Part shown: positions 45,130 through 58,029 of the stretch, piece by piece
Layout of the letters: each line of letters begins with the position of its first letter
Numbering within the stretch: the stretch's first letter is position 1
Origin: Dendrocalamus latiflorus
Taxonomy: Eukaryota > Streptophyta > Magnoliopsida > Poales > Poaceae
Reading direction: 5' to 3'
NCBI GenBank assembly: GCA_017311315.1
Contig: CM029669.1
Coordinates: forward strand, 18,859,683 to 18,923,682
Length of the DNA: 64,000 nucleotides
Notes under the pieces: generated by a model
The model's database searches: none
What the model saw: only the letters and a program-made list of their open reading frames with translations
What the model was told of the DNA's origin: nothing
Position numbers and translations under genes: made by a program

Positions 45130-45959
45130 CGATGAAGATATCATTCCCCTGTAGTGATGTTGCTTGTTTTTTCATGCATTTGGTTGCACTGCCTTAAATT
45201 GAAGCGAAGGAAAAATGAGTTACTTCGATGCGAATACATTGAAGCGGTAATAACATGCAACTGTCTACTACGGTATAGGCATGAATTTGCATTACACATA
45301 CATATATCATACAAAGCACTACAAGTACCAACACAAATGAAAACAACACTCCAAGCCCTACATGTTGAAGTTAACATTGAACACAGGAAAAAGAATAGAA
45401 CACAACATTAAGTTAATCTTTCACTCCAGCCCATCAAAATGATGCCGCATCTCCACCATTCTGCTACCCCCACACAACTCTCTCCTGTGGAACAATGCCG
45501 AGCCTAGTGCCCATTTCATTCTCCCACACTCAGAATCAGTAACCGCCTGGGCCATCATTCAATTTCATGAGAAGAAGAATTTGTAACATCTGCTGAATGA
45601 TTGGAAGCAACCCAAAACAAGCTGTCTCACCGAGTGAAAGGGGCACTTGTAGTACTGTTGTCCATGATTCGTGGCTGTTTGTGAGGTCTTACGTCTGACA
45701 AGTGTGTTGCACTTTGGGCAAATCATTGTGGGTGCCTACAAAGAGGCACTAACTTGACTCATTTTGACGTTCGGGGGAGGGAGAAGCAAGCAAGGGAGAG
45801 AGAATGGGAAGAAATACTTTAGGAGGTGAAGGAGAACAATGTAGTGGGAGTGGCTAAGGAATGGCTCCCTTTCATAGCTTGAAGTGTGAGGGCAAAATGG
45901 TATTTTCACATCCCTAATGGAAGACAAATAATGATCAGTATGAGTGACTGTAGATAGTA

Positions 45960-46795
45960 GAAGTTTGTGTCAGCCTTATGTACTGACAAGACCAAACGAG
46001 ACGGCCTTATGCACTGACAACAGCAAATGGGTATGTTATTGTAGGACATAGAAGGTTGCTCCTCCTATGGTTGGCAGGGTCGCGTTCTCTTACTTTTAGG
46101 GGGTCGGCGTGCATTATGTAGCCTGTGGGGGGAGGCAGCGTGCTTTCTAACAAAGCAAGTCATGTGTTAGCTTTATGCAGCTTTACGCAGTGACAAGACC
46201 AAAGGAGGCAGCAGTGTGCAGTAACAAGACCAAAAGAGGTAGTCTTGACCAGTGACAAGACCAAACGGGTCAGCTTTGTATAGTGATATGATCAAACGGG
46301 GGTAGCTTTACGCAGTGACTAGACCAAAGGGGGTGGCTTTATGCAGTGATAAGACTAGGCTTTGTGTAGCTTTACGCAGTGACAAGACCAAATGGAGGTA
46401 GCTTTGTGCAGTGACAAGACCAAAGGAGACAGCCTTGACCAGTGACAAGACCAAACGAGTCAGCTTTGTACGGTGACAAGATCAAACATGAGCAACTTTA
46501 CATAGTGACTAGACCAAAGGGGGTGGCTTGTATAATGAAACGACCATAGGAGACAGCCTTGACTAGTGATGAGACCAAATGGGATAGTTTTACGTAGTGA
46601 CACGACCAAATGGGGGCAGCTTTACGCAGTGACTAAACTAAAGGGGTGGCTTTGTGCGGTGACAAGATTAAAGGAGACAACCTTGACCAGTGATAAGACC
46701 AAAGGTTCAGCTATGCACAGTGACAACACCAAACCAGGTAGCTTTACGCAGTGACAAGACCAAAGGGGGCAGCTTTATGCAGCGATGTGATGCTA
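45960..46795 (+). repeat. About 31-bp tandem repeat array, roughly 26 copies
   Basis: Units of 31-32 bp carry AGTGACAAGACCAAA followed by a GGCAGCTTTACGC-like half. A variant beginning CCTTGACCAGTGA recurs near 46235, 46432, 46557 and 46681, giving a higher-order pattern. The inverse of the same unit occurs at 29060-29165. ORFs across it are repeat artefacts. Confidence 0.85.
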
Positions 46796-46849
46796 TGCTG
46801 GTCCATGAATTGTCCAGTGTGCCACTGCCTTGCGGACACGAATTTGCCC

Positions 46850-47640
46850 AAATTGAAATGGACTCGCAAAGCGTACGCCGCATTGGCTAACCCTATAAGT
46901 ACTACCCCTTCTATAATGTATTTTCCTTCACCACAACTACAAGACTACATCACTAGTATGGAGAAGCAATGGGAGGAGATCACCAACTCGCAAGGGCTAC
47001 TGCAGCCCAGGAAGAACAAGCGGAGTGTGCTAGGAGGCCACCTCCTCAAAATAAAGCCACCAGTGCCACCAACCCCAACACATACCTCAACATTCCCACC
47101 GAGCGTTTGCTGCAAGACCCTCCCATGGGGGAGACGCCCCCCTCCGCTGGTGCAGGGACGCTTGCAAGTTCTTCAAGTCCAAAGAGTGGTTGAGCTTGGG
47201 CATGCATAACAGGGGTTGTTGTAACTACGCCTAGGAGTATCCCAACCGGTGTTGGGACACAGCCTGCTATCGGCAGCTGGTAAGAATGTGTTACAATACA
47301 TTTTCTTACTAGTTCTCTTCTATGGCATGCACTAATAAGCTCTCCCCTCTTCCCGTTATCTCTAGATCTATTATGCACCTACCACAAATGGATCAACTAG
47401 GAGATCCACCCACACGACCAGTGGACTCTAGACTACGTGAGAGGATGGAGGAGTGGCATCACAATGAAGAACAAAGCGAGCATATCTGGCAGGAGACACA
47501 AACTCACCTGAAGCATGCAGGCGCAGGGATCAGGAGGCTCGTGAGGAGGAATGTGAGAGATAGCATGAACTGGCAGCGAAGGCCATAGCTGACGATGAGG
47601 ACTACAACACCAAGCTAGGCCCCAAGGGCAAATGACCACG
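46850..47640 (+). pseudogene. Second ORF of the MULE-like composite, decayed
   Basis: The plus-strand frames give YFPSPQLQDYITSMEKQWEE, NTYLNIPTERLLQDPPMGE and SIPTGVGTQPAIGSW, then after a GTAAG donor a part ending HELAAKAIADDEDYNTK. Frame changes and in-frame stops break it. I recall similar companion ORFs near PMD and MULE genes in grasses but cannot name a domain. Confidence 0.4.
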
Positions 47641-47890
47641 TTCCACGCAATAGTTCGACACTCTTCGTCCATATGTCCCATGTGTTTTTATTTCCCTAAG
47701 GCATGCGTGTACTATCCTTGGTTTGTTAGCCTACGTGTCATGTCATGTTATTATCGTTGCACCATTTATCCAAAGTTCTCCATGTATGAATTCCATGTTA
47801 TAGTACAATACCACTTACCTTCGTACTTATGAGTCATTGTCGCCTCAATCGTACCCACAAAATTCTTTAGAAATTTATCACACTACACCA
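47641..47890. other. Non-coding interval before the copia LTR
   Basis: Nothing was recognised. It may be 3' DNA of the second ORF. Confidence 0.3.
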
Positions 47891-49015
47891 ACATACGATT
47901 ATCACAAAATGTTATTATGAGTCTAACAGATTTCGTACCTAATGAGGACATCCCGAAGACACCAACTAGACTGCTCGCAAGACCTTCAGAATGTTCGGAC
48001 CAGTCCGAATGATTTCGACTGTCTAAACTGTCCGATTAGCATTGGATGCTCAGATGCCTTGGAAATGTTCAGGCCACTCCAAATAAGTCGTACCGTCCAA
48101 TCTTCAATAGACCACCCAATCGCCTTGGAGACGTTTGGACTGCTCTGAACATTCATTCATTCCACAATGTTCGATCGGTTTTGGATGGTCGATAGCGATG
48201 GTGACATTCGGACTACTCCAACATTCGCCCTTCTGCGTTGTTCGATCAACTTTGGATGGTCGATATTGATGGTAACGTTTGGACCAGGCCGAATGATCCC
48301 ATCGTTGGATTGGCTGGAGACACTTGTAGTCGTTCGATTGACTTGAAGGTATTCGAAACATTATGACCATATCTCTGACCGTATACCTGGCATATAAAGA
48401 CAATAACTTTCACATATGAGGTCCAATTAAGGTGCTTTTCAATTCGTTTGAAAGTTTATTTTAAGGGCTATGTAATGGAGGAGGATTTATCTTCAAAAGC
48501 ATCATGACCAGTTGATCCTTGAATCAAAAGTTATTTGGAATTTGGATCATGCGGTTGTGCGCCTCTCTGTTCTTCCTCTTTTTCTTCTTTGAAGCTTTCG
48601 ACCACGTTCATTTCTTCGACCACGTTGGTTGTTTGACCACTTGTTGGCTTACAACCACGTAGGTTCGACCTTGATCTTGGCGGGTTACAATAATAGTGAT
48701 TGTTCAACCACTTGTTGGTATTCGATCACATTGTCTGCTTCCGACCACGTAGTCGGGTCTACGACTGCAATGTATGCTCTCGACCGTGTTGCTGAGTTCA
48801 ACGACATTGTTGAGACTTACGACCACATTGTAAGTCTCGACCACGTTGACAGATCTCGACTGTCTTGCTCTATTCGGTCTGTTGTCTCGGTTTTCTAGTG
48901 AGCTTTCAACTCTAGTCTTCATAGCTCAATAGCTATTGGAGAAAGGAGTTGAGTGTATATTGGGGAGAATTTGAAGGCAACATTCACCCCCCTCTGTTGC
49001 CTGTCCGGTCCTACA
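47890..49015 (+). repeat. Probable 5' LTR of copia remnant 1
   Basis: The sequence ends GGTCCTACA just before a primer site TGGTATCAGAG (49018-49028). The body repeats TTCGGAC/GTCCGAA-like and TCGACCACGTTG-like motifs. The 5' boundary was not found and no 3' LTR is present to confirm it. Confidence 0.5.
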
Positions 49016-49017
49016 AG

Positions 49018-51640
49018 TGGTATCAGAGTCTGGCTAGCTCTTTTCAAGTAGATGTTAACCGGTCTTTGGAGCCATGGCAACATACAAGTGTTCCACCAAA
49101 CCTCCTATCTTCGATGGGGTCGACTATCCCTTTTAGAAGAGTAGGATGGAGTCTTACATTCAGGCTCAAGCTATACAATTTGGAGAAAAGTTAAGACTCG
49201 ATTTGTTGTTCCTACCGATGAGAACATCACCGCGATGAATATGCCAAATGTGGAGGCAAATACTAAGGCAAGGAATATTATCATTCAAGGTCTAACCGAA
49301 AATGAGTTTGATCGAATTTCTCATCTTTTGTCGACATATGACATTTGGGTGAACCTCGATACATACCATGAGGGCACCACCCAAATCAAAACTGTCCGAT
49401 AGGACCAATACAAGCGAGAGTACAACAAGTTTGAGGTGCTCACTGGTGAGTCCCTGGATGAGTGCTTTGCCAGATTTCACAAGATTTTGAGCAACCTCCG
49501 AGCTGTTGGTCTTACATACCCAGACTCAGACAATGCTTGCCAAATGCTTTCTGCTTTGGACCTGAGAGTGTGGGAGATGAAAGTGACCACCATCAAGGAC
49601 ACGACTGACCTATCAACTTTGACTCTTGATGCATTGTACTCACGCCTCAAGACTCACGAGATTGACATTGTCTCTTGCAAGTCGAAATCACAGTTGATGG
49701 CTTTGGTCACCGATTCCAGTTCTGGAGCATCTTCTGATGGTGCTTTTGGTTTCTCTTTGGCTGCTTTGTGTGAGATAAGTGATGATCAATTTGAGCAGTT
49801 TCCAGAGAGTGAGCTAGCCCTTTTAGCCAAAAATTCTCACATGCTTACAAGAGGGTTAGAGAGAGAAAGAGAGGAGGTCTAGTGATCTGCTTCGAGTGTG
49901 GTGGCCCCAACCACATTCGAGCAAATTGCCCCAAGCTAGAGAAGGGCAAGAACGACTATGGCAGTGTGAGCAAGAACGACTACATCAACAAGAACCACAA
50001 CAAGAAGCCTCAAACTCATGGCAAAGAGAAGAAATGCTGCAACCTTGGCAAGCCAAGAAGCTATTCCACCGCGCCCTCACTGCCTTCGACAACCTTGACT
50101 TCAGCTACATGGAAGGCTGGAGCAACAACGATGGCAAGGATGAACCAGACAAGGATACCAAAGACGGTGATGACTTTATCAGCATGTGCTTCATGGCTGA
50201 CGAGAACGGCATCAGCGATGACGATATCTACAGCGACTCCGATGAGATAGGCCCTTCCTATGACCAGCTTAATGATGCTTTTCTCAAGTTAGCAAAATTT
50301 TATGATAGATCTAGAGCTAGGTGTAATGAGTTAGAGAAAGAAGTAGAGAGCTTGTCACGGGAGTTTACTTCACTTAAATCTATTTCCTCCCATGATGATT
50401 GTGATGTATGTACTTCTTTACTAGGAGATATAAAGAAGTTAAGGACTTCTCATGATAGTGTGATCTCTAAGCTTGATTTGCTTAAGGTGGAAAATGTTAG
50501 TCTGTTAGCTAAGCTAGAGATGACTATGGTAGCTTCTCTTTCATTTGATACTGTTGAGACTACATTTTGTACCTCATGTGAGGATAAAGAAATACTTTTA
50601 GAGGTCTTTATACCATGCTTCTTGATCTACCTGAAACTTGTGAAAGTTGCAGTAACCTGAAGATTAACCTAAAGAAGGCAGATCACAAAAATGCTGAAAT
50701 GTAAACTGCTTTGCTTGAACCTGTTGCTTCTTGTGTCAACTATCCTAAACTAACTGCTGAATTTGAATCTGTTTCAAAATAATTTCAAGAAATGGTTGAT
50801 CACAACAAGAAAATGGCTCAGTATGCTTCTAAGGCTCTTGTTATCTCACCATGCAATAATTGTGAAAAACTAAAATCTGAATTGATTGCTTTGGATGACA
50901 AGTGTGTGAAGCTAACTAAGGACTTAGTAGAGAAGCTACAATCTGCTTGCTCTTTCTATGCTGAAGCGGGGGGGGATTTAAGGAAATTCTAGAGACCTTT
51001 AGAAAGAGTCACAAGAACTTGACGGCTAGGATTAGGACTGCCCCCCCCCTGTGCGTCTTGCGAAACCCTTAAGATTGAGGTGGCCGTGCACAAGGAGAGA
51101 TATGCACGTGCTATTCGATCTTCTACTTCTGGTTCTTCTTCCTCTCCTTCTGGTTCTTCATCTTCTCCTCTTCCCTGCTCTTCATGCGTCTCTCTTTTTC
51201 AAGAGTGTTAGTACCTCATGAACACTCTTGAAAAATTTGTTGAAGGCAAGAAAAAGCTTAATCTTATCCTAGAAAAATCCAAATTTTGCAAGTTCAATCA
51301 AGGTCTAGGGTATGACTTTTTAGAGGATATCAGGAAACATCCACCTACTATTGTCAAACCTATAGCAGCAGGTGTGATCGAAGTTGCGCCTGAATCCAAG
51401 AAAATTGAATTTAAATCTGCGGGTTTTGTCTAAGAGATTTCTGACAGTAAGGGTGTACCACTTGTTGCTTCAACCTCTCAGAAGGTGAAGACTCATCTTG
51501 TTGCTTTGACCTCCCAGACGGTGAAGTATCATTGTACCTTCTGTTAGAATGATGGACATGGTATTGAGAGGTGTTTTAAGCGTGCCAAGATCACGCGAAG
51601 AGACTGTATTCGTACTCTTAGGCGTATTCAGGGTCAGCCC
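49018..51640 (+). pseudogene. Copia remnant 1: gag region, many breaks
   Basis: After the primer site a frame starts at ATG 49074 (KPPIFDGVDYPF, then a stop), the usual opening of grass copia Gag. It continues as LTGESLDECFARFHKILSNL with a CCHC knuckle at about 49885 (CFECGGPNHIRANC). A Lys/Glu-rich coiled-coil stretch follows (50240-51000). A second finger-like piece (HGIERCFKRAK) lies at about 51550. Stops, frame changes and a poly-G/poly-C tract near 50970/51040 disrupt it. Protease, integrase and RT of this copy are missing beyond 51640. Confidence 0.7.
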
Positions 51641-52830
51641 TAGACTCGGAGTACCCTTAAGACCAACACGAGGTCTAGAGTCGTAGCAAACTCTTCTGAT
51701 GCAGAGTCGTCAGCACCAGGAAGCTCAACAAATAGCCTACTAAATAAACCCCGAAAATGATTGAAGGTCTCATCCTTCGAAGCTAAGAAAAATACCAAAG
51801 AAAACCTCGAGAAGTCATCAACCACGACAAGAACATACCACTTCCCACCCGTCGACTGCACTCTAGCTGGACCAACAGTGTCCATGTGGAGAAGCTGTCC
51901 TGGTGCATCGGTCATTGTCACTGTGACTGGGGGCTGAGAAGCAGCAGCCATCTTGCCATGTCAGCATAGAGCACAAACTAAGTTTTTGACCATCTTGAGT
52001 TTGGGCAGATCACGTATGAGACCGTGGCCGCTAACTCGAGTCAAATGATCAAAGCCAATGTGACCAAGTCTCCTATGCCAGAAAGAGAGGTCACGGGATT
52101 CTGAAGCAACTAAACACCTGAGAGAATCACCAGAAGACTTGACAAAATCAGCTCGAAAGATCTTCCCAAATCTAGAAATCCCGCAAACAAGACTCCCCAA
52201 ATAATCAAGAATTTTACAAGCATTTTTCTTAAAACTTACCTCAAAATTGTTATCGGTAAGCTAAGAAACAGAAAGCAAATTATTACGTGGCTTACTCACT
52301 AAGGCAATATCCTTAAGAAAGAAAGAGTCATTAATGTGCACAGTACCTTTAGCGATGACTCGACCAAAAGAGGCATCTCCAAAGGTAATCGTCTCATCAC
52401 TTGTGGCTCGGACTAGGGAAGAGAACCAACAAAAATCTCCGGTCATGTGGTGAGAACAGCCAGAGTTAACAAGCCAAACCTCTCTCTTCCCAGCCCGACG
52501 AACCTGAGTCAACAAGAGAACAACATCTGTGGCTCAATACTGGGGTAAATAAGAATGGACTTAGGAACCCAACACTGAGTCACACGATGGGTAGAAGAAG
52601 TAGCCACAGATACTGACAATTGACCTCTAACTACCCTACACTCTCTGCCTCTCACAAACTCAGACGGTCTGAGAGCAGACCTAAAGCAGCCCAAAAATTG
52701 TGGGTAGGCATGGGCAGTGCTCAGCCATGGGTAGGGGCTAGAGGATTCACAGGCACGCGCATGGTTTGGCCTCACATGCGAGGGAATCCCATGGGTAATT
52801 ACACAACATGATGCAACATGATGTTAGATT
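51640..52830 (-). pseudogene. Copia remnant 2: protease and integrase start, opposite strand
   Basis: Minus-strand frames read VWLVNSGCSHHMTGD (protease), SFWHRRLGHIGFDHLTR (GAG-pre-integrase) and LLHMDTVGPARVQSTGG then VLVVVDDFSRFS (integrase start). The sequence ends in the integrase at 51640, where remnant 1 begins on the other strand. The protease DSG motif is NSG (52465-52467), so the catalytic Asp is lost. A stop after CALC breaks the frame. Gag is mostly deleted, since the pol-like frame begins about 130 bp from the LTR. Confidence 0.8.
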
Positions 52831-52916
52831 CTCATTTTATTCATGTGTTAATTGTGTTGTCTTCTCATGCGCGCATATAAAATGTGAACCACAGCCGATT
52901 TGCTACCGAGTGAGAA

Positions 52917-53229
52917 TGTAGTGAGGGATAGGAAGGAAAGTGTTGTAGCTACGGGCTAAACAGGAAGAGAGAGGGATCGGTAGAAGAGGAAGAGAGCTAG
53001 ATCTAGAGAGGTAGTGATAATGAGAGGATGTCCCCCCTTTGCCCCTCCTGGGGGTTTATATATATGAGTGGGGTGGAATGGGAAATCCCCATTCTACCTC
53101 TTAGTATTTACAAAGGATGAGGGTACATTGGTATATTTACACTGGTATATTCCTCTACACTATTGGGCCTATTACATGTTGGACTAGTTGCACGGCCCAG
53201 TCACGGGGGGTTGGGCCACCCCTACAACA
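52917..53229 (-). repeat. LTR of copia remnant 2
   Basis: Read on the minus strand it starts TGTTGTAGGGGTGG and ends CCTCACTACA, 313 bp, directly upstream of the remnant 2 coding region. A TATATATAAACCC segment near its middle suggests a promoter. Only one copy is present. Confidence 0.7.
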
Positions 53230-53780
53230 GAAAGAAAAGAGAGATCTTCTAACGAGCGAGAGCGTAGCTATAATCCTTTGCAGTTAGAAGCATTATGGAG
53301 CGGGTGAATACCTTCAGAAAAAGGTATACTTCATTCGCAAGCGAGCAATGCGCTTAATATATCGTTAGTGTTTTATTAGTGTAATTGTGGTTTTGTAATG
53401 TGAAATGCGTTAGGTTGCCATGTTTAGTTAACGGATGCGTTTCTGTAAGTAGCAATGTTTACTTATTGTAAATAGCTGGAGAAACATGGGCTGGAAAAAT
53501 AGCTAAAATAATTTTATGTATTTCTTAATGTATATATTTATTGGTCAAGTGCGATTATAGAAAGTTGTAGAAAATGATGGGTTTGTACACACTGTGCATG
53601 ACTAATTAGCGCTAATTGCATTTAATTAGTGCTAATCATATTTGATTAGTATTAATCACAATTAATTAGTACTAATCATAATAGTGTGCATTTAATCATA
53701 GTAGCTTGCTAGCGCAAGAACAAAAATGCAATTTAGGAAATATATACATACATATACAGCGTGATTATTCTCGATTGTGT
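53230..53780. other. Non-coding interval between copia LTR and PMD pseudogene
   Basis: AT-rich with several near-copies of TTAATTAGTGCTAATCA (53600-53690). No gene was seen. Confidence 0.35.
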
Positions 53781-53834
53781 TTAGATGTATTTAGCACCGT
53801 TTGACACCGACATATTATTTTATGTACCACAGAG

Positions 53835-55730
53835 AATGGTTGCTAGTTGCGGTATTGGGGGTGGCACATTGCAAGATCCATCCTGGGATGGCCAGTATCG
53901 TTGTTGGGTGTGGTCGAGTGGTGATGGACCCGGCCATGGTCGAGTGGTGATGGACCGGCCCCTTTGTTCTCCGAGGACTGGCCTTTCGACAATTGGTACG
54001 TTCTAGTTTTGTGGTTGGCCTGGTTGCTACCCATGGTGAGGATGATAGACATTGGGCAGTCATTCACACTGGACTCACCGCTTCTGTTAGCACTTGTTGA
54101 CTAGTGGAGGCTGAAGACTCATATGTTTCACTTTCGGTTGGGGCAAGATGACCATCACCCTACAAGATGTTGCGTACCTCACTGGTCTGCCAATGCGGGG
54201 TCGTCCCATGATTACACCTGCTAGATCACCTGACTGAAAGACATGTATGTTGCGCCTGTTTAGTCGCCCCATTCCAGATAAGTTTTCTAGAGTGCCATAA
54301 TCATGGCTACAGCCGTATAGGCAATACCGAGCAGACGCTCCTGCACATGTCGTGAGGTCCCACCTAGTGGCTTGCATGCTATTCATGTTTAGGGAGGGTC
54401 ATGTTTCCTATGACTTAGGGAGATTGGGTGTACCACAGCTATATCCATATCACTGAGTCCCTAGTTGACACCAAGCCTTAGGAGGTCCTGATATATAGCT
54501 AGGGCTTGACTGTTCTATACGTGACCTACAGGGCTTTGTATGATGGTTCGCAGTGTCACTGGTGTGCCAAACCTTGCTGGTTGCTACATCTTATTGTAGC
54601 TATGGTAATGGAAGTACTTTCCTATTAGTTGATCGTACTTTCGAGTTGGGGTGCACCCGTACCAGTTGGAGGCGCGCTTCTATGGTGCCGACGATGGAGA
54701 TGATTTAGTGGACGGACCGACCATGGATAATCGTTGGATTGCCAGCGAGCTAGAATGGTCCAGGGAGATACCACGATGAGTGTACTAGGATTTCCACAAC
54801 ACGTTCGAGACATGGATGAGGGCGGCATCATGTGGACGGTGTGGACCATAGAGTTCATCTCTGAGATGGCTCCTTTCGAACTATCATAGCAGTATGAGTA
54901 GGACAAGTAGTACTAGCTCACGACCTACCACATCATCTTCTCCCATATGGCGAAGCCGTGTGCCCCTAACAAATCATGAGACAGTTCGAGCTTCACCAAC
55001 AGGTGCCACCAACATCGTGTTGACCACTATCCGGCCATGTTCACTTGTAAGTAAATTTTTTTGTTACCTCTTTGCATACGGTTCGTTGCGTGCCATCCAT
55101 GTCTGCTTTATTTTTCCACTAAAGTAACTATTGAGTAACCCTTTTTTCACAGGCAATCGAAGAAGGGACAAAAGAGTGATGAGTGTAGGGAGACACAGGC
55201 CCCATGGACACATGTCTAGGAGTAGTCGACGAGGACAAAGGTCGAGCAGGAGCAATGGCCATATGACCCAGACACGTACTACTTGTACTTAGAGTGGTAC
55301 GTGCTGCGAACTCATTGTAGACTTACGCATCTCCCTATGTAACCCCCACGCAGGCCATGCACGTCGATAGGCTGGCACTCAACCTGGACCGACACCATGC
55401 GGCATGGCAAGACGAAGTGGTAAAAGACTTAAAGTTTGTATTTGTATCCTACTATTCAATCGTACACATCTAACATGTTTCATTTGTTGTTGCAGGTCGG
55501 TCGGCTACACCGCATCATATCCGAGAGTGGAGCCATACTGTGCCACAGACGGTCGAGCTTGATCGAACAACTACTGGGGTCCATCTGCAACATGCACAAG
55601 GATGCCAAATACGCACTGGGGGCCATTAGCTACAGCCATGCTAGCGACATGTTTATCCTGGGGGCCGACGTGCCACTGCATCGTCCGTCGGTAGCTTCGT
55701 CCGCACATCATAGCTCGTCGGTGCACCCCT
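53835..55730 (+). pseudogene. Plant mobile domain (PMD, aminotransferase-like) pseudogene
   Basis: Plus-strand pieces, in different frames, match the PMD pattern: THMFHFRLGQ and MTITLQDVAYLTGLPMRGRP (about 54120-54220); MWTVWTIEFISEMAPFEL (about 54830); IMRQFELHQQVPPTS (about 54977); WPYDPDTYYLYLEWYVLR (about 55255-55310). A Gly/His-rich C-terminal part follows after an intron-like GTAAAAG (55420). PMD proteins occur in plant transposable elements (MULE and gypsy types) and in the host genes MAIN and MAIL1, where they act in silencing and genome stability. Many stops and shifts make this copy non-functional. Confidence 0.7.
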
Positions 55731-56699
55731 AGCCTCGGCCGTTCCCAATCTGTGTAGTGGGCTGCTCAGGTTTGATGATTTTATATTTTTTTACAATCCG
55801 CAAGATACCTTTCTCTCGTTGTTCTTCATACATATCATCCTCGTACAGGATGTTCGTGCCAACACTACTCTACTCCTATCTTTGTCGCGAAGGCAGTCTG
55901 ACTCCAAACCATCCTCGTTGGGGAGGATGAAGACAAGGGAGCACTCTACGTCCATCGTCATCATGTATACAACCCAACCCCAGGCACTAACATCGACTCC
56001 CTTGTCCAAGAGTGAGAGGTGTAGTAAGACACGTACGCACCTGCGGACTACCCGCATCTCCAGCAACATGACGAGTGGTACAATTAGACATACGACAGCA
56101 ACATGGTCCACTAGTATAGCACGGACAACACAGTATCAGGCTTCACTATAGCTGACTACCATGGATCAGAGTACCCGAGAGGTTCGTCGTCCACGCAACA
56201 CGTGCCATCAGTGCTTACAATTACGAATTTCATTGCAGTTCTACCTTATGTCGGCCTAATGAAACGTGTTTTCCTCCACAGGACACCAGCAATTACGTAG
56301 AAAACTGGGTTCAGCAGATGTCCAACATGCATGAGATTGGACCTAGTCAATTGTATTACGCACCCATTCCTACTAGGGTATCATCGCAATATGACTTACG
56401 CGATGTACAACGCTCTCCAGATAGGCTAACCTTCCCTCAGGACTAGATTCACTGCCAGAGGAAGTGGGCAGTAGGCAACACTTGATTCAGTACTGTGTTC
56501 GGTGCCCGCTCTTTAGTCCTAGTGGGTTGCATTTAATTACGTACTCATTAATGCTTTATACACATTATAGTAGTCCTAAATGGAACTTGTTAGTACAAAA
56601 AGCACACATTTTTAGCAATCTTAAACTAAAGCACACAATTTTTTACTAGTTTCCATGGGAATTCACCTAGTTACAAACACCCGTGTTTTTTACTAGCCT
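55731..56699. other. 3' part of the PMD region
   Basis: It contains short open pieces (for example 55819-56151) with Ser/Thr-rich composition that could be the decayed PMD C-terminus. Nothing is firmly recognisable. Confidence 0.3.
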
Positions 56700-57020
56700 T
56701 CCTTGACCCCCTGCCTACACGGGTCTGCTCCGTCGCTGCCCGGGCTGCTGTCGAGCTGTCGGTGCTCAGTAGCTACCTACCGAGCAGGGGTGGCTCGACA
56801 GGCTGCTGCCGAGTAGTGCTGGCTCGACAGCGCACTGGGCCCACGCGTAGCCGTGCCTACCAGTTGTCCTCCCACGCGCCACTCGGCCCGCCGAGCAAGG
56901 AGGGTGTGGCAGGTGCCACTGCCACGTCTTCTGAGATTGGGAGATGGCCATTTTTGCACAAAGGTTTTTGGGGGCCAAAATTGAAAAAAGAAGAAGTTGA
57001 TACAGGGCCAAATACGTGAA

Positions 57021-57553
57021 CAGTTCCTATTAGTCTGTAGTCCATCATGCGAACAGATAAAAACACTAAATTTAATAAATGCTTAATGGGAAATAACCAT
57101 ACATACATTTCTTAAATGCATACTGTAACCACCAAATATTTTTCAAAACATTTAAGTAAAGATAGAGAGAAAATTACAATAACTACACTCAAAATTAGTT
57201 TGATAGACAAATATATTGACATAAATACTCACAACGTCATGAACATATACAGTGAAACGGAGCGAGTAATAAAACTGGCAAGGAGCGATGAGTGTACTAA
57301 TACTCAATTGTGCAAAGGTGTTAGTCGATCGGATTGCAAGCACGTCTAGCGGGCGTTCACAAATTGCGCACTCCCTTCTTGAATCCGTCAAGCCCATGTT
57401 CGACAGCTACTATTTCCTTGGATGCGCAAGTCTGATAACTCTTGCCCGCGCGCCTAATAGAGGATCACCGGAAAATTGTCAATGTGGGTGGGCTAACAAT
57501 TGACACGTGGAGACCTCATTATTGGCTCACGTGCGTGTGCTGTGTTTCAAGAG
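57021..57553. other. Non-coding interval
   Basis: A minus-strand frame at 57152-57397 (RRECAICERPLDVLAIRSTN) is open but unrecognised. No gene is called. Confidence 0.3.
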
Positions 57554-57559
57554 GAGCAA

Positions 57560-58029
57560 TCATCCCCATATTACACCCCGCGCGGTTCCCGGCCGGAGAC
57601 CGCAGCCACGTCGCCCCAGCACTCCCTCGGCCGGCGCGTGGCGGCAATATTCGCGTACGGTCGGGGGAGCAGTTTTGCGAAAAAGTCCCTGTGTTTTTCC
57701 GAAATTATGTAAATGTTCTTTTTCATCGCGAAAAGGTCTCTGCTAGTTTTTTTAGCCCCTCCACTTTGCAGGATAGCCCCCCGCGGTTTTCTAAATTACG
57801 TATGGGTCCTCGTTTACTTATGTACAGGTCCTCGCTTTTTTGCGAAAAAGGCTTTTGACTTTTTCAAAAATACACATGTGCCCCCCGTTTTTTACGAAAA
57901 ACCCTTTAACTTTTCCGAAAATACACATGCGCCCTCGGTTTTTTTAGAAAGCCCCTCACGAATTATCACCTCTTTTACTTCGGTACACACGGTGGCTGAC
58001 GCGGCGTGACGCCGCGCCTATGAAGCTAG
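57560..58029 (+). mobile_element. Helitron-like non-autonomous element, copy 2
   Basis: It begins TCATCC after an A and ends CTAG before a T, with an 8-bp hairpin (CGCGGCGT, loop G, ACGCCGCG; 58000-58016) 9 bp before CTAG. It aligns along its length with 32994-33413 (CGGCGCGTGGCGG, TACGGTCGGGGGAG, CGCGAAAAGGTC, AATTACGTAT). No Rep/helicase is encoded. Confidence 0.7.

Larger units (their letters stand above)
42430..57015 (+). mobile_element. Degraded MULE-like composite (transposase, repeat array, PMD gene), split by copia remnants
   Basis: A MuDR-type transposase pseudogene, a subterminal-type repeat array, a second ORF and a plant-mobile-domain pseudogene follow one another on the plus strand. 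Both outer parts (42430-42860 and 56700-57015) are GC-rich with phrases such as TTTTGGCCCCC, but I did not find matching terminal repeats or a TSD. The extent is therefore inferred from gene content. Confidence 0.45.

Noticed and set aside
45960..46795. CRISPR-like appearance of regular 31-bp repeats
   Set aside because: Units are contiguous and degenerate, there are no unique spacers and no cas genes, and the host is a plant.
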